This document shows, piece by piece, positions 24,953 to 33,486 of a DNA stretch of 64,000 bases. The notes under the pieces were generated by a model, which saw only the letters and a program-made list of their open reading frames with translations, was not told the origin of the DNA and ran no database searches. The translations under genes and the position numbers were made by a program. Source of the stretch: CAXMPK01 sp964195405 (GTDB taxonomy: Bacteria > Actinomycetota > Acidimicrobiia > Spongiisociales > ZC4RG35); NCBI GenBank assembly GCA_964195405.1, contig CAXMPK010000267.1:6982-70981 (forward strand), written 5' to 3'. Every line of letters starts with the position of its first letter. Positions within the stretch are counted from its first letter, which is position 1.

Positions 24953-26605
24953 ATGAGAACACCATTCGAAATCTCCGATGCTTTTACAGATTCGTGGGCC
25001 GATCTTCAACCGATCGCGGCAACCACTCAGGGTGTCACCGGGCGCGATCATCTTTGCGCGGACTTGTCACCGGATCGCCATCATGAATCCGCCGCTCTCT
25101 ACCGGGCCACTCGGGCCGAGCTGGCTCCTCAGTTAGACCATCCGGATCCAACCCAGGCTTTTGCCGCGAGAGTTCTCGTGGGTGAGCTTGACGCGAGGCT
25201 CGATGTCTACCAGGCCAACAAATACCGACGAGACCTCAACCACATCTACAGCCCGTTTCAGATCGTTCGCGACGTGTTCGATGTGATGCCGAAGACTTCG
25301 ATCGAGGACTGGGACAACATCGTTGCCCGGCTCGACGGTTTCGCCGGGATGCTCGACGGGTACAGGCAATGTTTGGAAGAGGGAGTGGCTGCCGACGACA
25401 CTGTCGCTCTTCGCCAAGCCGAGTCGCTGCTGGCTCAGGTAGAAACTGCAGGGTCGGACCAATCGATGTTTCTCAGGTTTGTGAGCGAAGCCGACTCTGT
25501 GGGAGCCGACACCGTTGCAGTTGCCACCGCTGTGGATAGCGCACGGTCCGGGTGTGTCGAGTTGGCCAACTGGCTGAGAGCCTCCTACCTCCCGGCGGCA
25601 CGACCCCAAGACGCGGTGGGCGAGGAGGAGTATCTCCGCGGAGCGGAGGAGCATCTCGGGATGGACCTCGATCCGCACGAGACCTACGACTGGGGTTGGG
25701 ACGAGATTCACCGTTTGCGCGCCGAGATGGCCGCCACTTCCTCCGATATCGACCCAAACCTCTCTTTGGAAGATGTCATCGATCTCCTGGAGACAGACCC
25801 GGCAAGGTCGGCGGCGACGCGAGCTGATTTCACCGAATTCGTATCGGAATTACAGCAGAAGGCGATCCAACAACTCGACGGTGAGCATTTCGATCTGCCC
25901 GACGAACTCAAGGTGGTGACGGTGAATATCGCCCCTCCTGGTGTGGCCTTGGGAGCCTGGTATAACGCTCCGTCAGAAGACTTCAGTCGCGCCGGCTCGA
26001 TTTGGTACGCACCAGGTGAGCGAGAACGGCTTCCCTATTGGCAAGAGGTCTCCACCGCCTATCACGAAGGGTTTCCTGGTCACCATCTCCAGGTTGGGAC
26101 AGCGGTGACCTTGCGGGACAAGCTATCTCGATTTCACCGGATCGGGATTTGGAATTCCGGATCCGGCGAGGGTTGGGCGCTATATGCGGAGCAATTGATG
26201 GACGAGTTGGGGTTTTTCGAGAAGCCCGAATACCGCCTTGGCTTGCTGACAAGTCAACTGTTCAGATCGGTCCGCGTTGTCGTCGACATCGGGTGTCAGC
26301 TCGAGAAGGTCATTCCGAATGATGCACCAATGCACTCAGGGGAGGTCTGGAACTACGACATTGGGGTCGACTACATGAACATCGTTGGCCTGCAACCCCG
26401 TGACATTTCGGAGTCGGAGGTGACGCGCTATCTCGGTTGGTGGGGACAGGCGATCTCATACAAAGTGGGGGAGCGGGAGATCCTCAAGATGCGTTCCCAA
26501 GTCATGGACGATGAAGGAGCCTCTTTCGATCGCAAGGGCTTTCACGGAAGAGTCTTGGAGGCGGGAGCGATTCGACTAGATCAGCTGTGGGAGGAAGTCG
26601 TTTGA
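24953..26605 (+). CDS. DUF885 family zinc metallopeptidase-like protein
   Basis: 550 residues, no signal peptide. The family zinc motif is TAYHEGFPGHHLQVG, followed by SGSGEGWALYAEQLMDELGF with the third ligand Glu. VDYMNIVGLQPRDISESEVTRY and PGQAISYKVGEREI-like sequence near the end are also typical. DUF885 proteins are gluzincin-like and of uncertain substrate. The stop overlaps the start of the following flavin protein gene, so the two are coupled. Confidence 0.88.
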   Translation: MRTPFEISDAFTDSWADLQPIAATTQGVTGRDHLCADLSPDRHHESAALYRATRAELAPQLDHPDPTQAFAARVLVGELDARLDVYQANKYRRDLNHIYSPFQIVRDVFDVMPKTSIEDWDNIVARLDGFAGMLDGYRQCLEEGVAADDTVALRQAESLLAQVETAGSDQSMFLRFVSEADSVGADTVAVATAVDSARSGCVELANWLRASYLPAARPQDAVGEEEYLRGAEEHLGMDLDPHETYDWGWDEIHRLRAEMAATSSDIDPNLSLEDVIDLLETDPARSAATRADFTEFVSELQQKAIQQLDGEHFDLPDELKVVTVNIAPPGVALGAWYNAPSEDFSRAGSIWYAPGERERLPYWQEVSTAYHEGFPGHHLQVGTAVTLRDKLSRFHRIGIWNSGSGEGWALYAEQLMDELGFFEKPEYRLGLLTSQLFRSVRVVVDIGCQLEKVIPNDAPMHSGEVWNYDIGVDYMNIVGLQPRDISESEVTRYLGWWGQAISYKVGEREILKMRSQVMDDEGASFDRKGFHGRVLEAGAIRLDQLWEEVV

Positions 26606-27210
26606 AGAAGACAGTCTTCGATCTCGAGTCTGGAGAAACTGGCGACACTTACAAGCTGTTGTCTGGCATCGTTGTGCCTCGACCGATTGGATGGATCGGC
26701 ACCCGCAGGGACAACGGTACGTACAACCTGGCGCCGTTTTCATTCTTCAATGTGGTCTCGATCAGTCCGCCGACGGTCCTGTTCTCCGGCGGCCGTCATC
26801 CCGACCGCCCCAAGGATTCGGTCACGTTCGCCGAGAACACGGGGGAGTTCACAGTCAATATCGTCAGTGAGGCGGTGGCCCAAGCGATGAACGTGACATC
26901 GGGATCGTTTAGCGCCGACGACGATGAATTTGCTATCGCAGGCCTCACCGCGGCATTGGGTGTCAAAGTCAGCGCTCCGCTTGTGGCCGAATCGCCAGCC
27001 AATCTCGAGTGCAAAGTGGTGGACATCCTCAACGTGGGAACGCAAGGACAGTCACGTGTAGTGATCGGAGAGGTCCTGGCGATCCACATCCGCGAAGACG
27101 TGCTGGATGGCAGCCGTGTCAACAACGACATACTTCAGGCCATCGGGCGCATGGCCGGCGACACCTACATCAACACCCGTGATCGTTTCCAGCTGCAACG
27201 GCCCGACTGA
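26602..27210 (+). CDS. Flavin reductase / FMN-binding split-barrel protein
   Basis: 202 residues from TTG 26602, which overlaps the DUF885 stop and has GGGAGG at 7-8 nt. YKLLSGIVVPRPIGWIGTRR, YNLAPFSFFNVVSISPPTVL and FTVNIVSEAVAQAMN are the signature of the larger DIM6/NTAB flavin-reductase family (FMN bound between S-F-F and the N-V loop). It probably reduces FMN with NAD(P)H or serves an oxygenase; the partner is not visible here. Confidence 0.87.
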   Translation: MKKTVFDLESGETGDTYKLLSGIVVPRPIGWIGTRRDNGTYNLAPFSFFNVVSISPPTVLFSGGRHPDRPKDSVTFAENTGEFTVNIVSEAVAQAMNVTSGSFSADDDEFAIAGLTAALGVKVSAPLVAESPANLECKVVDILNVGTQGQSRVVIGEVLAIHIREDVLDGSRVNNDILQAIGRMAGDTYINTRDRFQLQRPD

Positions 27211-27215
27211 GACGC

Positions 27216-28334
27216 CTAGCAGCCTTGGCTCACGAGAGTGGGGTAGGGGTTGATCACCACTCCTTTGTAAAACATCATGAAGTGCAGATGGGGACTCGAG
27301 CCGACGGCGTTGCCGGTGTTCCCGTTGTATCCGACGACTTCGCCGGCATTGACACGTCCGCTTTTCCCGAACTTATCCATGTGACTGCCGACGTAGATGA
27401 CGCCATCGTCGCCAGTGAGATTGAACTGCTTGCCGCCGATCGGTCCGGTGTTGTGTTTCACAGTGCCCGACACCGGTGCGTAAATCGGGACGCCGCGGCT
27501 TGCGAACAGATCATTTCCCTCGTGCCACCGGCTACCACCGCCACGTGGGAAGCCCCAGTCATTGAAGAAGGCAGCCTTCTCTACAGGACAGGCCCACCTC
27601 GACCCGCCGGGCACCACGAGTACCTGACCTGCCCTGATCAGGTTGGGGTTCGAGATCCCGTTGAGACTGGCAAGATGGGAGATAGTGGTGCCGTGTGCGG
27701 CGGCGATGTCGCCGAGGCGATCACCCGACTTCACTTTGTAAGTGCCCTCGCCACCGCCACTTTCAAATGTGTAGCTGGGTCCGTCGGCGAACAGACGTGT
27801 GTTGGCGTAGATGATGCCCTTGACGATGCCGTTGGCCCGAGCAATTTGGTTGGTTGGAAGCCCGAATCGACGGGCAACCGCAGCCATGCTTTCGCCTTTC
27901 CTGACGATGGCGTAGCGACCCGAACGCACATTGGGGTGGGAAGAACCTCGGTTCGAGCTGCCGCCGGAGATGACGATGTTTTGACCGACCCTGATCAGGT
28001 TGGGATTGGAGATTCCGTTTGCAGCGGCCAGCGCCGAAACACTTGATCCATATTGGGTCGCGATCTTGCCCAGTGTGTCACCGAGTCTGACAACGTGGAC
28101 CACGCCAGGCTCGCCCTCTTCGCCTGGGATGACCAACACCTGACCAATATGGATCAGGTTCGGGTTTGAGATGTTGTTTGATTTCACGAGGGCGGTAACA
28201 GACACCCCGTGTTTCTTGGCGATTTTGCCAAGTGTGTCCCCGCTTTTGACTGTGTAGTCGACCGAAAAAAGTGCTACGAGTAGCACAAGTGCCGATCCAA
28301 CCGCTAGGGCACGGGAAACACTATTTTTAGGCAT
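27216..28334 (-). CDS. Secreted LysM-repeat M23 peptidoglycan endopeptidase
   Basis: 372 residues from ATG 28334. The signal peptide/anchor (residues 8-24) is followed by LysM repeats: YTVKSGDTLGKIAKKHGVSV, HVVRLGDTLGKIATQYGSSV, a divergent YAIVRKGESMAAVARRFGLP and YKVKSGDRLGDIAAAHGTTI. Three repeats share the unit NGISNPNLIR.GQ. The M23 domain has HEGNDLF and SPHLHFMMF zinc motifs. It binds peptidoglycan by LysM and cleaves peptide stems. It lies 46 nt behind rlmN. Confidence 0.93.
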   Translation of the reverse strand: MPKNSVSRALAVGSALVLLVALFSVDYTVKSGDTLGKIAKKHGVSVTALVKSNNISNPNLIHIGQVLVIPGEEGEPGVVHVVRLGDTLGKIATQYGSSVSALAAANGISNPNLIRVGQNIVISGGSSNRGSSHPNVRSGRYAIVRKGESMAAVARRFGLPTNQIARANGIVKGIIYANTRLFADGPSYTFESGGGEGTYKVKSGDRLGDIAAAHGTTISHLASLNGISNPNLIRAGQVLVVPGGSRWACPVEKAAFFNDWGFPRGGGSRWHEGNDLFASRGVPIYAPVSGTVKHNTGPIGGKQFNLTGDDGVIYVGSHMDKFGKSGRVNAGEVVGYNGNTGNAVGSSPHLHFMMFYKGVVINPYPTLVSQGC

Positions 28335-28380
28335 TGAAGGTTCAGCTCCTTCAGCCCCTGACTCGCTCCGCCGGACGAGC

Positions 28381-29421
28381 CTAACCCAGATTGGGACGTT
28401 TGCCAGACATGACCCGGAGTTGACCGCAGGCAGCATCGATGTCCTGGCCACGTGTGTTCCTGATGGTGACGTTGACCTTCAGCGACTCCAGGAGTCGCGC
28501 GAATTCCTCGATGTGGAGCCTCGACGATGGCCGTTCCTCGCTCAGGGGGGTGGGGTTGAGGGCGATCAAGTTCACGTGAGCTCGAAGCCGTCTCGCGATG
28601 GCTGCCAACTTACGCGCCTGGTCGTCGGTGTCATTGACACCGTCCATCATTGTCCATTCGATGGAGAGCCTTCTGCCCTTCTTCTCGAAGTAATTCCACG
28701 CTGCCTCCTCGAGTTGTTCGATCGGGTAGCGCTTGTTGATCGGGACGAGCGAAGTGCGGAGTTCGTTGTCGGCTGCATGAAGACTGATCGCGAGATATAC
28801 GGGCCAGGGCTCCTCGGCCAGCCGATTGATGCCCGGCACGATGCCAACGGTCGACACCGTCAGGGACCGTGCCGACAAACCCATGACCTCGATCATCCGT
28901 CTGATTGCCTCACGAACACGGTTGTAGTTGGCGAGCGGCTCACCCATCCCCATGAACACGATGTTGGTGACACGGGAGGGAACACCGGGCATTCCGATTT
29001 GGCGGAGAAAGGCTTGCGCGTACGCGACCTGGGCCACGATCTCACCAGGCTCGAGATGACGTTCAAATCCAAACTGGCCGGTAGCGCAGAAGCTGCAAGC
29101 CAGGGCACATCCAGCCTGACTCGAGATACAGAGGGTGGCGCGTTTCGAATAGCCCATTAGGACTGACTCGATGGCGGCTCCGTCGGGTGCACGGAACAGC
29201 CACTTGCGCGTTCTGCCACCGTCTGCGTTCTGCTCCCTCTCGACATCGAAGGGCCAGAGGCTGTCGCCGATCTTCTCCCGTAGTTCGCCGGGAAGGTTGG
29301 TCATGTCGTCAACGGTCAGGCACGGCTTTCGATAGAGCCAGTCAGATAGCTGATCCGACCGGTAGGAGGGACCTTCCCCGATGAACCGAGCCAGATCCTC
29401 CGGTGCATGGAGGTAGGGCAT
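28381..29421 (-). CDS. rlmN: 23S rRNA/tRNA adenine-C2 methyltransferase RlmN
   Basis: Radical SAM enzyme that methylates A2503 of 23S rRNA and A37 of some tRNAs. The cluster-binding C105-x3-C109-x2-C112 lies in SSQAGCALACSFCATGQ. The C-terminal methyl-carrier Cys is in DIDAACGQLRV. SLHAADNELRTSLVPINKRY is the usual substrate-site block. 346 aa is standard. It is followed by the LysM-M23 gene. Confidence 0.96.
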   Translation of the reverse strand: MPYLHAPEDLARFIGEGPSYRSDQLSDWLYRKPCLTVDDMTNLPGELREKIGDSLWPFDVEREQNADGGRTRKWLFRAPDGAAIESVLMGYSKRATLCISSQAGCALACSFCATGQFGFERHLEPGEIVAQVAYAQAFLRQIGMPGVPSRVTNIVFMGMGEPLANYNRVREAIRRMIEVMGLSARSLTVSTVGIVPGINRLAEEPWPVYLAISLHAADNELRTSLVPINKRYPIEQLEEAAWNYFEKKGRRLSIEWTMMDGVNDTDDQARKLAAIARRLRAHVNLIALNPTPLSEERPSSRLHIEEFARLLESLKVNVTIRNTRGQDIDAACGQLRVMSGKRPNLG

Positions 29422-29422
29422 G

Positions 29423-29740
29423 TCAGCCGGATTTAGCTTGTTCGATCCAAGACCTGGCTCGAGCTGCGCTCACTCCAGCCGCCTCTGCTACCGCATCGGG
29501 GGAGGCTTCAGCCAAGCCAGCGACCGTTCCCAATCCTTCAGCAGTGAGACGTTGCGCGAACACCGGGCCGATACCGTCCACGGCATCAACTGGTGCGGAG
29601 TCATCGGACGAGCCTGTCCGGAATGTCGGCGGCACTGGTTCGCGTGAGGTTGCAACCGAGACGAACCGGTCACGCATGGCCCACACCACGGCGGCGACGC
29701 CACCCACAAAACCCACCACCTTGGCCAGCTTCTTGATCAT
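29423..29740 (-). CDS. Membrane-anchored helix-hairpin-helix protein
   Basis: 105 residues: one N-terminal membrane helix (about residues 5-22), a short linker, then a DUF4332/Rad51-N-like helix-hairpin-helix region VDAVDGIGPVFAQRLTAEGL and AEAAGVSAARARSWIEQAK. Such domains often bind DNA or proteins; with a membrane anchor the role is unclear. It ends 2 nt before the rlmN start, so it may be cotranscribed with rlmN. Confidence 0.75.
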   Translation of the reverse strand: MIKKLAKVVGFVGGVAAVVWAMRDRFVSVATSREPVPPTFRTGSSDDSAPVDAVDGIGPVFAQRLTAEGLGTVAGLAEASPDAVAEAAGVSAARARSWIEQAKSG

Positions 29741-29785
29741 GGCCCCAGGCTACATGTCTTCGCGAATGACCTACCCTCCCGGTCG

Positions 29786-30802
29786 ATGAAGGTCGATTTC
29801 TACTATCCACCAACACCGCCGGAAGGCGCAGTTGCCGCGCTCAACCAGGCTGTCGACATGGGCTACGACGGTTTCTTCTCCACCGAAACCCAACACGATC
29901 CGTTTCTTCCGCTCGCCCTTGCCGGAGCCACCGCACCCGATATCGATCTGGGAACGGCGATTGCTGTTGCGTTCCCGCGATCACCGATGGTGACAGCGAT
30001 GACCGCTTGGGATTTGGCGCGGATGTCCAAGGGACGATTCCTGCTGGGGTTGGGTACCCAGATCCGACCGCACATCGTGCGTCGTTTCAGCACCGAATGG
30101 GGTCAGCCAGGGACCCGTCTCAAAGATTACATCCTGGCGATGAGGGCCATTTGGGACACATGGCAAAACTCGTCCCCATTGAGATACGAAGGTGAGTTCT
30201 ACAAGTTCTCGCTGATGACGCCGTTCTTTGATCCGGGACCCATCGCCCATCCCAATGTTCCGATCTACATCGCCGGCGTCGGGCCTTACCTGAGCGCGCT
30301 CGCTGGTGAGGTGTGTGACGGATTTCATGTTCACCCGTTTCACAGCACCGCATATCTGGACCAGGTTGTGCTCCCCAATGTCGCCAAAGGCGCGGAAAGC
30401 AAAGGACGATCTCTCGACGACGTGGAGATGGTCAGCACAGTGTTTGTCATGACCGGCCGCGACGATTCCGAGGTCGAGCAGGCGATGGGTGCCATCAAGC
30501 AGCAGATCTCCTTCTATGCGTCAACGCCCTCATACCGTCCGGTCCTCGAGGCCAGTGGCTGGGACTTTGGCGACGAGTTGCACGCCATGTCCAAACGGGG
30601 TGAATGGGCCGAGATGGGCGATGTGATTCCAGACGAGGCGTTGTTGGAGGTCGGGATAGCTGCTCCGGTGGACAAGCTCGCTCAGGCAATCAAAGAGCGA
30701 TATGGCGACCGGATCCAACGGGTCGGGTTCTACACGATCGGTTCCATACTCGACATGGACCCAGACGCCGCCTTTCAGGTGATCGGCGACCTCAAGACTT
30801 GA
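29786..30802 (+). CDS. LLM-class F420-dependent oxidoreductase
   Basis: 338 residues with the luciferase-like (beta/alpha)8 pattern: DMGYDGFFSTETQHDPFLPL, DLGTAIAVAFPRSPM, GRFLLGLGTQIRPH, IYIAGVGPYLSALAGEVCDG. It resembles the TIGR03617-type F420-dependent oxidoreductases common in Actinomycetota. It is cytoplasmic and the substrate is unknown. It implies the host makes coenzyme F420. It is convergent with the ggt gene. Confidence 0.9.
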   Translation: MKVDFYYPPTPPEGAVAALNQAVDMGYDGFFSTETQHDPFLPLALAGATAPDIDLGTAIAVAFPRSPMVTAMTAWDLARMSKGRFLLGLGTQIRPHIVRRFSTEWGQPGTRLKDYILAMRAIWDTWQNSSPLRYEGEFYKFSLMTPFFDPGPIAHPNVPIYIAGVGPYLSALAGEVCDGFHVHPFHSTAYLDQVVLPNVAKGAESKGRSLDDVEMVSTVFVMTGRDDSEVEQAMGAIKQQISFYASTPSYRPVLEASGWDFGDELHAMSKRGEWAEMGDVIPDEALLEVGIAAPVDKLAQAIKERYGDRIQRVGFYTIGSILDMDPDAAFQVIGDLKT

Positions 30803-30823
30803 TCTGTGCTCACAACTGCGGCG

Positions 30824-32374
30824 TCACCAAACCAGAGCAGTTGTGGTGTCCACGCGAGGGTCTGCGGCCGCTCGGCGCTCACCGTTGTCAAGCTCGATGA
30901 TCGAGACAGGTCCCCACCCGGGTTGAGGCTCGGCAAGCTGTTCCACGAGGTGGCCTCGGGTCCTCAGTCCTTCCAGAATCGGTTTTGAAACACCGGGCTC
31001 GACGGCGACACGTGAGGGCTCACTCGGACCAAACTGGCTGATTGCCCACCTCGATGAGGTCTGAGCCTGCTCGAGTGGACTACTCCCGAGAATGGCGCGT
31101 CCTGCCACTTGAGCCAGAAGTTGTGGCTGGACAGCACCACCCCTCGTTCCGAGAAGCCAACGCGGTTGGTCCCGATCGGTCCAGAGAGTCGGCGCCAACG
31201 TGTGTAGTGGGCGTTTTCCCGGTCGCAACTCGTTTGGGTGGCCTGGGGTCAAGGTGAAGCCCAGTCCTCGGTCCTGAAGTAGGAAACCACTTCGGGCTGC
31301 CCCAAACGGCGACCCGGTGCCCCGATAGTTGGATTGGATGATCGACACCGACATTCCGTCGGCATCCGCGACACACAGATAGGCGGTTCCAGAGATTGGG
31401 CCCAGGACCGGCCACAGGCCGGTGCTGTCACGGGAAACGGTTGCGGCTGCACGTACCAGCCGATCACGGTCGAGCATCAGATGGTTGGGAAGAGGGGCAT
31501 GGTCGGGATCTGCCACGATGTCGTCCCGCTCCCAGGCGAGACATCGATAGGCCTCGATCAGAAGGTGCCACCACAGTGGGTCCTCGGGATCGTCCGGCGG
31601 GTCGAGCATCTCAAAAACTGCAAGCGTTCCCGGCCCCAGGTAACCCTGACTGTTTGGTGGGATAGTCCACGCCTTGAGGCCGGCCACATCTGCGCCGATC
31701 GGATCGATCCACTCTGCGTTGCTTTTCCCAAGGTCGTCCTTCGTGATCAGGCCCTCCACGGTGTCAACGATATCCTCGCCTGGCAGGCCCAGATAGAAGC
31801 CGTCTCGCCCATCTTCAGCGATGGAGCGGAGTGTTCTGCCTAGATCGGAGCGCATCAGGCGTTCCCCCTTCGTCACCGGTGCGCCATTTGGGAAGAAGTC
31901 GACCACCGCGGGGTTGCCCAAGTAGATCGAAGCCGCTCTGGAGAATGCGGCGGCCTGTTCTGTGGACACTTCGAATCCATCAACCGCAAGAGCGATAGCG
32001 GGCTGAAGAGACTCGCCCAGAGAGAACGAGCCCAACTCAGTCGAGAGGGTTGCCAAACCGTCAACGCATCCGGGAATAGTGACTCCCAAAGGATGATCTT
32101 TGGGAATCTCGCTGTGTCCGGCGTTCCGCAGATTGGAAGGGTCGGCGTTCGACCCAGAACGCCCCGATGAATTGAGGGCACGGGGCCGGTCCCAGCCGAC
32201 CTGATGAATCAGCGCAAAAAGATCTCCCCCGACACCGCTGGTCTCGGGTGCGACCACGCCTTGGGCAGCCACCGCTGCCACTGCCGCATCAACGGCGTTG
32301 CCTCCTGCCTCGAGAATTTGGCGCGCAGCGCGGGCCGAGAGGTGATGGGGTGTGACAACCGCGTTCTGGTTCAA
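30824..32374 (-). CDS. ggt: Gamma-glutamyltransferase family protein
   Basis: 516-residue Ntn-hydrolase proenzyme. N-terminal AGGNAVDAAVAAVAAQGVV and ETSGVGGDLF match the large subunit. The predicted autocleavage Thr opens the small subunit in ISGTAYLCVADADGMSVSII; the usual Thr-Thr/Ser-His is here Thr-Ala-Tyr. FGAARSGFLLQDRGLGFTL and a TLAPTLW block follow. No signal peptide is visible, unlike secreted GGTs, so it may act inside the cell on glutathione-like or gamma-glutamyl amine substrates. Its start overlaps the downstream end of the next gene by 4 nt. Confidence 0.88.
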   Translation of the reverse strand: MNQNAVVTPHHLSARAARQILEAGGNAVDAAVAAVAAQGVVAPETSGVGGDLFALIHQVGWDRPRALNSSGRSGSNADPSNLRNAGHSEIPKDHPLGVTIPGCVDGLATLSTELGSFSLGESLQPAIALAVDGFEVSTEQAAAFSRAASIYLGNPAVVDFFPNGAPVTKGERLMRSDLGRTLRSIAEDGRDGFYLGLPGEDIVDTVEGLITKDDLGKSNAEWIDPIGADVAGLKAWTIPPNSQGYLGPGTLAVFEMLDPPDDPEDPLWWHLLIEAYRCLAWERDDIVADPDHAPLPNHLMLDRDRLVRAAATVSRDSTGLWPVLGPISGTAYLCVADADGMSVSIIQSNYRGTGSPFGAARSGFLLQDRGLGFTLTPGHPNELRPGKRPLHTLAPTLWTDRDQPRWLLGTRGGAVQPQLLAQVAGRAILGSSPLEQAQTSSRWAISQFGPSEPSRVAVEPGVSKPILEGLRTRGHLVEQLAEPQPGWGPVSIIELDNGERRAAADPRVDTTTALVW

Positions 32375-32991
32375 GGAGCCTTGAGATCGGGGAGGAGACG
32401 GTTGAGGGCATCGAGCACAGCCCTGACCACGGCTCGGGTCTCGTCGTCTTCGACATATGCCGACCCGATCAACATCCTTTCGCTGTTCTCGGTGACGAGA
32501 ACCACTTGTGCAATGGCAACCTGGCGACTACCGAGAGTCGGTACGTCCATCGACGAGATCGCTGCCGCCGCTTCGGCGTGAATGGCTTGTTTGACTGCTT
32601 CGAGGGTGGCTTCGGCAATCTGCCGCGCTCGCATCGAAGATGCTGCCGCCCCTGAAGACTTCCCCATCAGTAGCGAATCATCCCAGCGCAGGGTGACAGT
32701 GACCTCAGCTCTCGAACCCTCCAGGTTCTCGGAAACGTCAACGAGGGCGGGCCTGATTCCACCGTCGAGGTCGGCGTCAGATAGTTGAACAACCGAAACT
32801 ACACGTCGATCGATATCGAGGCCGAACAATGCCGCGCTCAGCGATTGGACGTCGCGGACGACCTGTTTCGCAGCCTTGTTTCGACGGGCGAGCACGTGTA
32901 TCTCATCGATATGACCGTTCCCCGCTACCACCCGGGCCGCCTCCACACCATCGATCCGGCTTATCTTTTCCTGGAGTGCAACGACATCCAT
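32371..32991 (-). CDS. Conserved hypothetical protein, 206 aa
   Basis: Two parts are visible. An N-terminal half reads ISRIDGVEAARVVAGNGHID, EIHVLARRNKAAKQVVRDVQ and SLSAALFGLDIDRRVVSVVQL. A C-terminal half (VTLRWDDSLLMGKSSGAAAS ... RQVAIAQVVLVTENSERML) looks like a dodecin-scale alpha/beta domain. I have the impression of similar proteins near biotin or fatty-acid genes but cannot name a family. It is coupled to ggt by an ATGA overlap. Confidence 0.6.
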   Translation of the reverse strand: MDVVALQEKISRIDGVEAARVVAGNGHIDEIHVLARRNKAAKQVVRDVQSLSAALFGLDIDRRVVSVVQLSDADLDGGIRPALVDVSENLEGSRAEVTVTLRWDDSLLMGKSSGAAASSMRARQIAEATLEAVKQAIHAEAAAAISSMDVPTLGSRQVAIAQVVLVTENSERMLIGSAYVEDDETRAVVRAVLDALNRLLPDLKAP

Positions 32992-33150
32992 TGGCTGCGA
33001 AGGGTACCCCCCTGCTAGGCCCTAATTCCGACTCTGTGGATCATTTCTCTTGTGACAATCGGGCGGAATGTCTAGATTGCAGCATGCTGGAAGGTTATTT
33101 CATTGGGGCTGTGGGGCAACCGGTCATCTGACCGTTTGCCTACGCCGAAA

Positions 33151-33184
33151 TTATGGCGGGCGTACCCGCCAGTTATGGCGGGCG
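33151..33184. repeat. Direct repeats TTATGGCGGGCG plus embedded palindrome
   Basis: TTATGGCGGGCG occurs at 33151-33162 and 33173-33184 (22 bp apart, two helical turns). TGGCGGG CGTA CCCGCCA (33154-33171) is a palindrome with 7 bp arms, so three half-sites lie in phase. This looks like a transcription-factor binding array; the factor is unknown. Confidence 0.4.
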
Positions 33185-33212
33185 AAGTCAGGGGCTTTTT
33201 GACATGTAAAGG

Positions 33213-33233
33213 ATTCCCGACATAGTCGGGAAT
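33213..33233. other. Perfect 9 bp hairpin
   Basis: ATTCCCGAC (33213-33221) and GTCGGGAAT (33225-33233) with loop ATA. There is no T-run on the plus side. It could be a symmetric operator or an RNA stem in the leader of the HD-GYP operon. Confidence 0.4.
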
Positions 33234-33361
33234 GGGTGAGCTCGGCGTCCGATTTGGCCTTGTTTAAGTAAACTGTTCGCACATCAACCAAGCGAAGCGG
33301 AATGTCACCGTCGGCATGCAAAGTCGGCAAATACGACATCGAAGGTGAGCGTGCAAGAGGT

Positions 33362-33451
33362 ATGAGGGTCCGTTTGGTCCGAATTCTCGCTGCTGCCGCC
33401 AGTCTGAGCGCATTGATTGCGGTCGGGTCGGCGTCTTCAAGAATCGGCTGA
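33362..33451 (+). CDS. 29-residue signal-peptide-like ORF
   Basis: The frame reads MRVRLVRILAAAASLSALIA followed by VGSASSRIG and a stop: a basic n-region, a hydrophobic core and an AxA-like end, with no mature protein. It may be a leader peptide, a small secreted or membrane peptide, or the 5' stub of a deleted secreted-protein gene. A GAGG is present but very close to the ATG. Weak call. Confidence 0.25.
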   Translation: MRVRLVRILAAAASLSALIAVGSASSRIG

Positions 33452-33486
33452 CTAAAGGCGCCGACTCACCACATCAATAGGGCAAC

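Larger units (their letters stand above)
32992..33486. other. 495 bp gap rich in hairpins and short repeats
   Basis: This is the longest gene-poor stretch. From left to right it holds a CGGTCA/TGACCG hairpin (33121-33134), two direct copies of TTATGGCGGGCG with a palindrome, a perfect hairpin at 33213-33233, an unassigned GC-rich stretch, and a 29-codon signal-peptide-like frame. It lies upstream of an HD-GYP gene. I compared it with the c-di-GMP (GEMM) and c-di-AMP (ydaO) riboswitch cores and could not match either. Confidence 0.5.

Noticed and set aside
33240..33380. Possible c-di-GMP (GEMM) or c-di-AMP riboswitch before the HD-GYP gene
   Set aside because: ATGCAAAGTCGGC looks superficially like the GEMM ACGCAAAGCC box, but the GGGCAAA and tetraloop-receptor parts are missing; the ydaO core is also absent.
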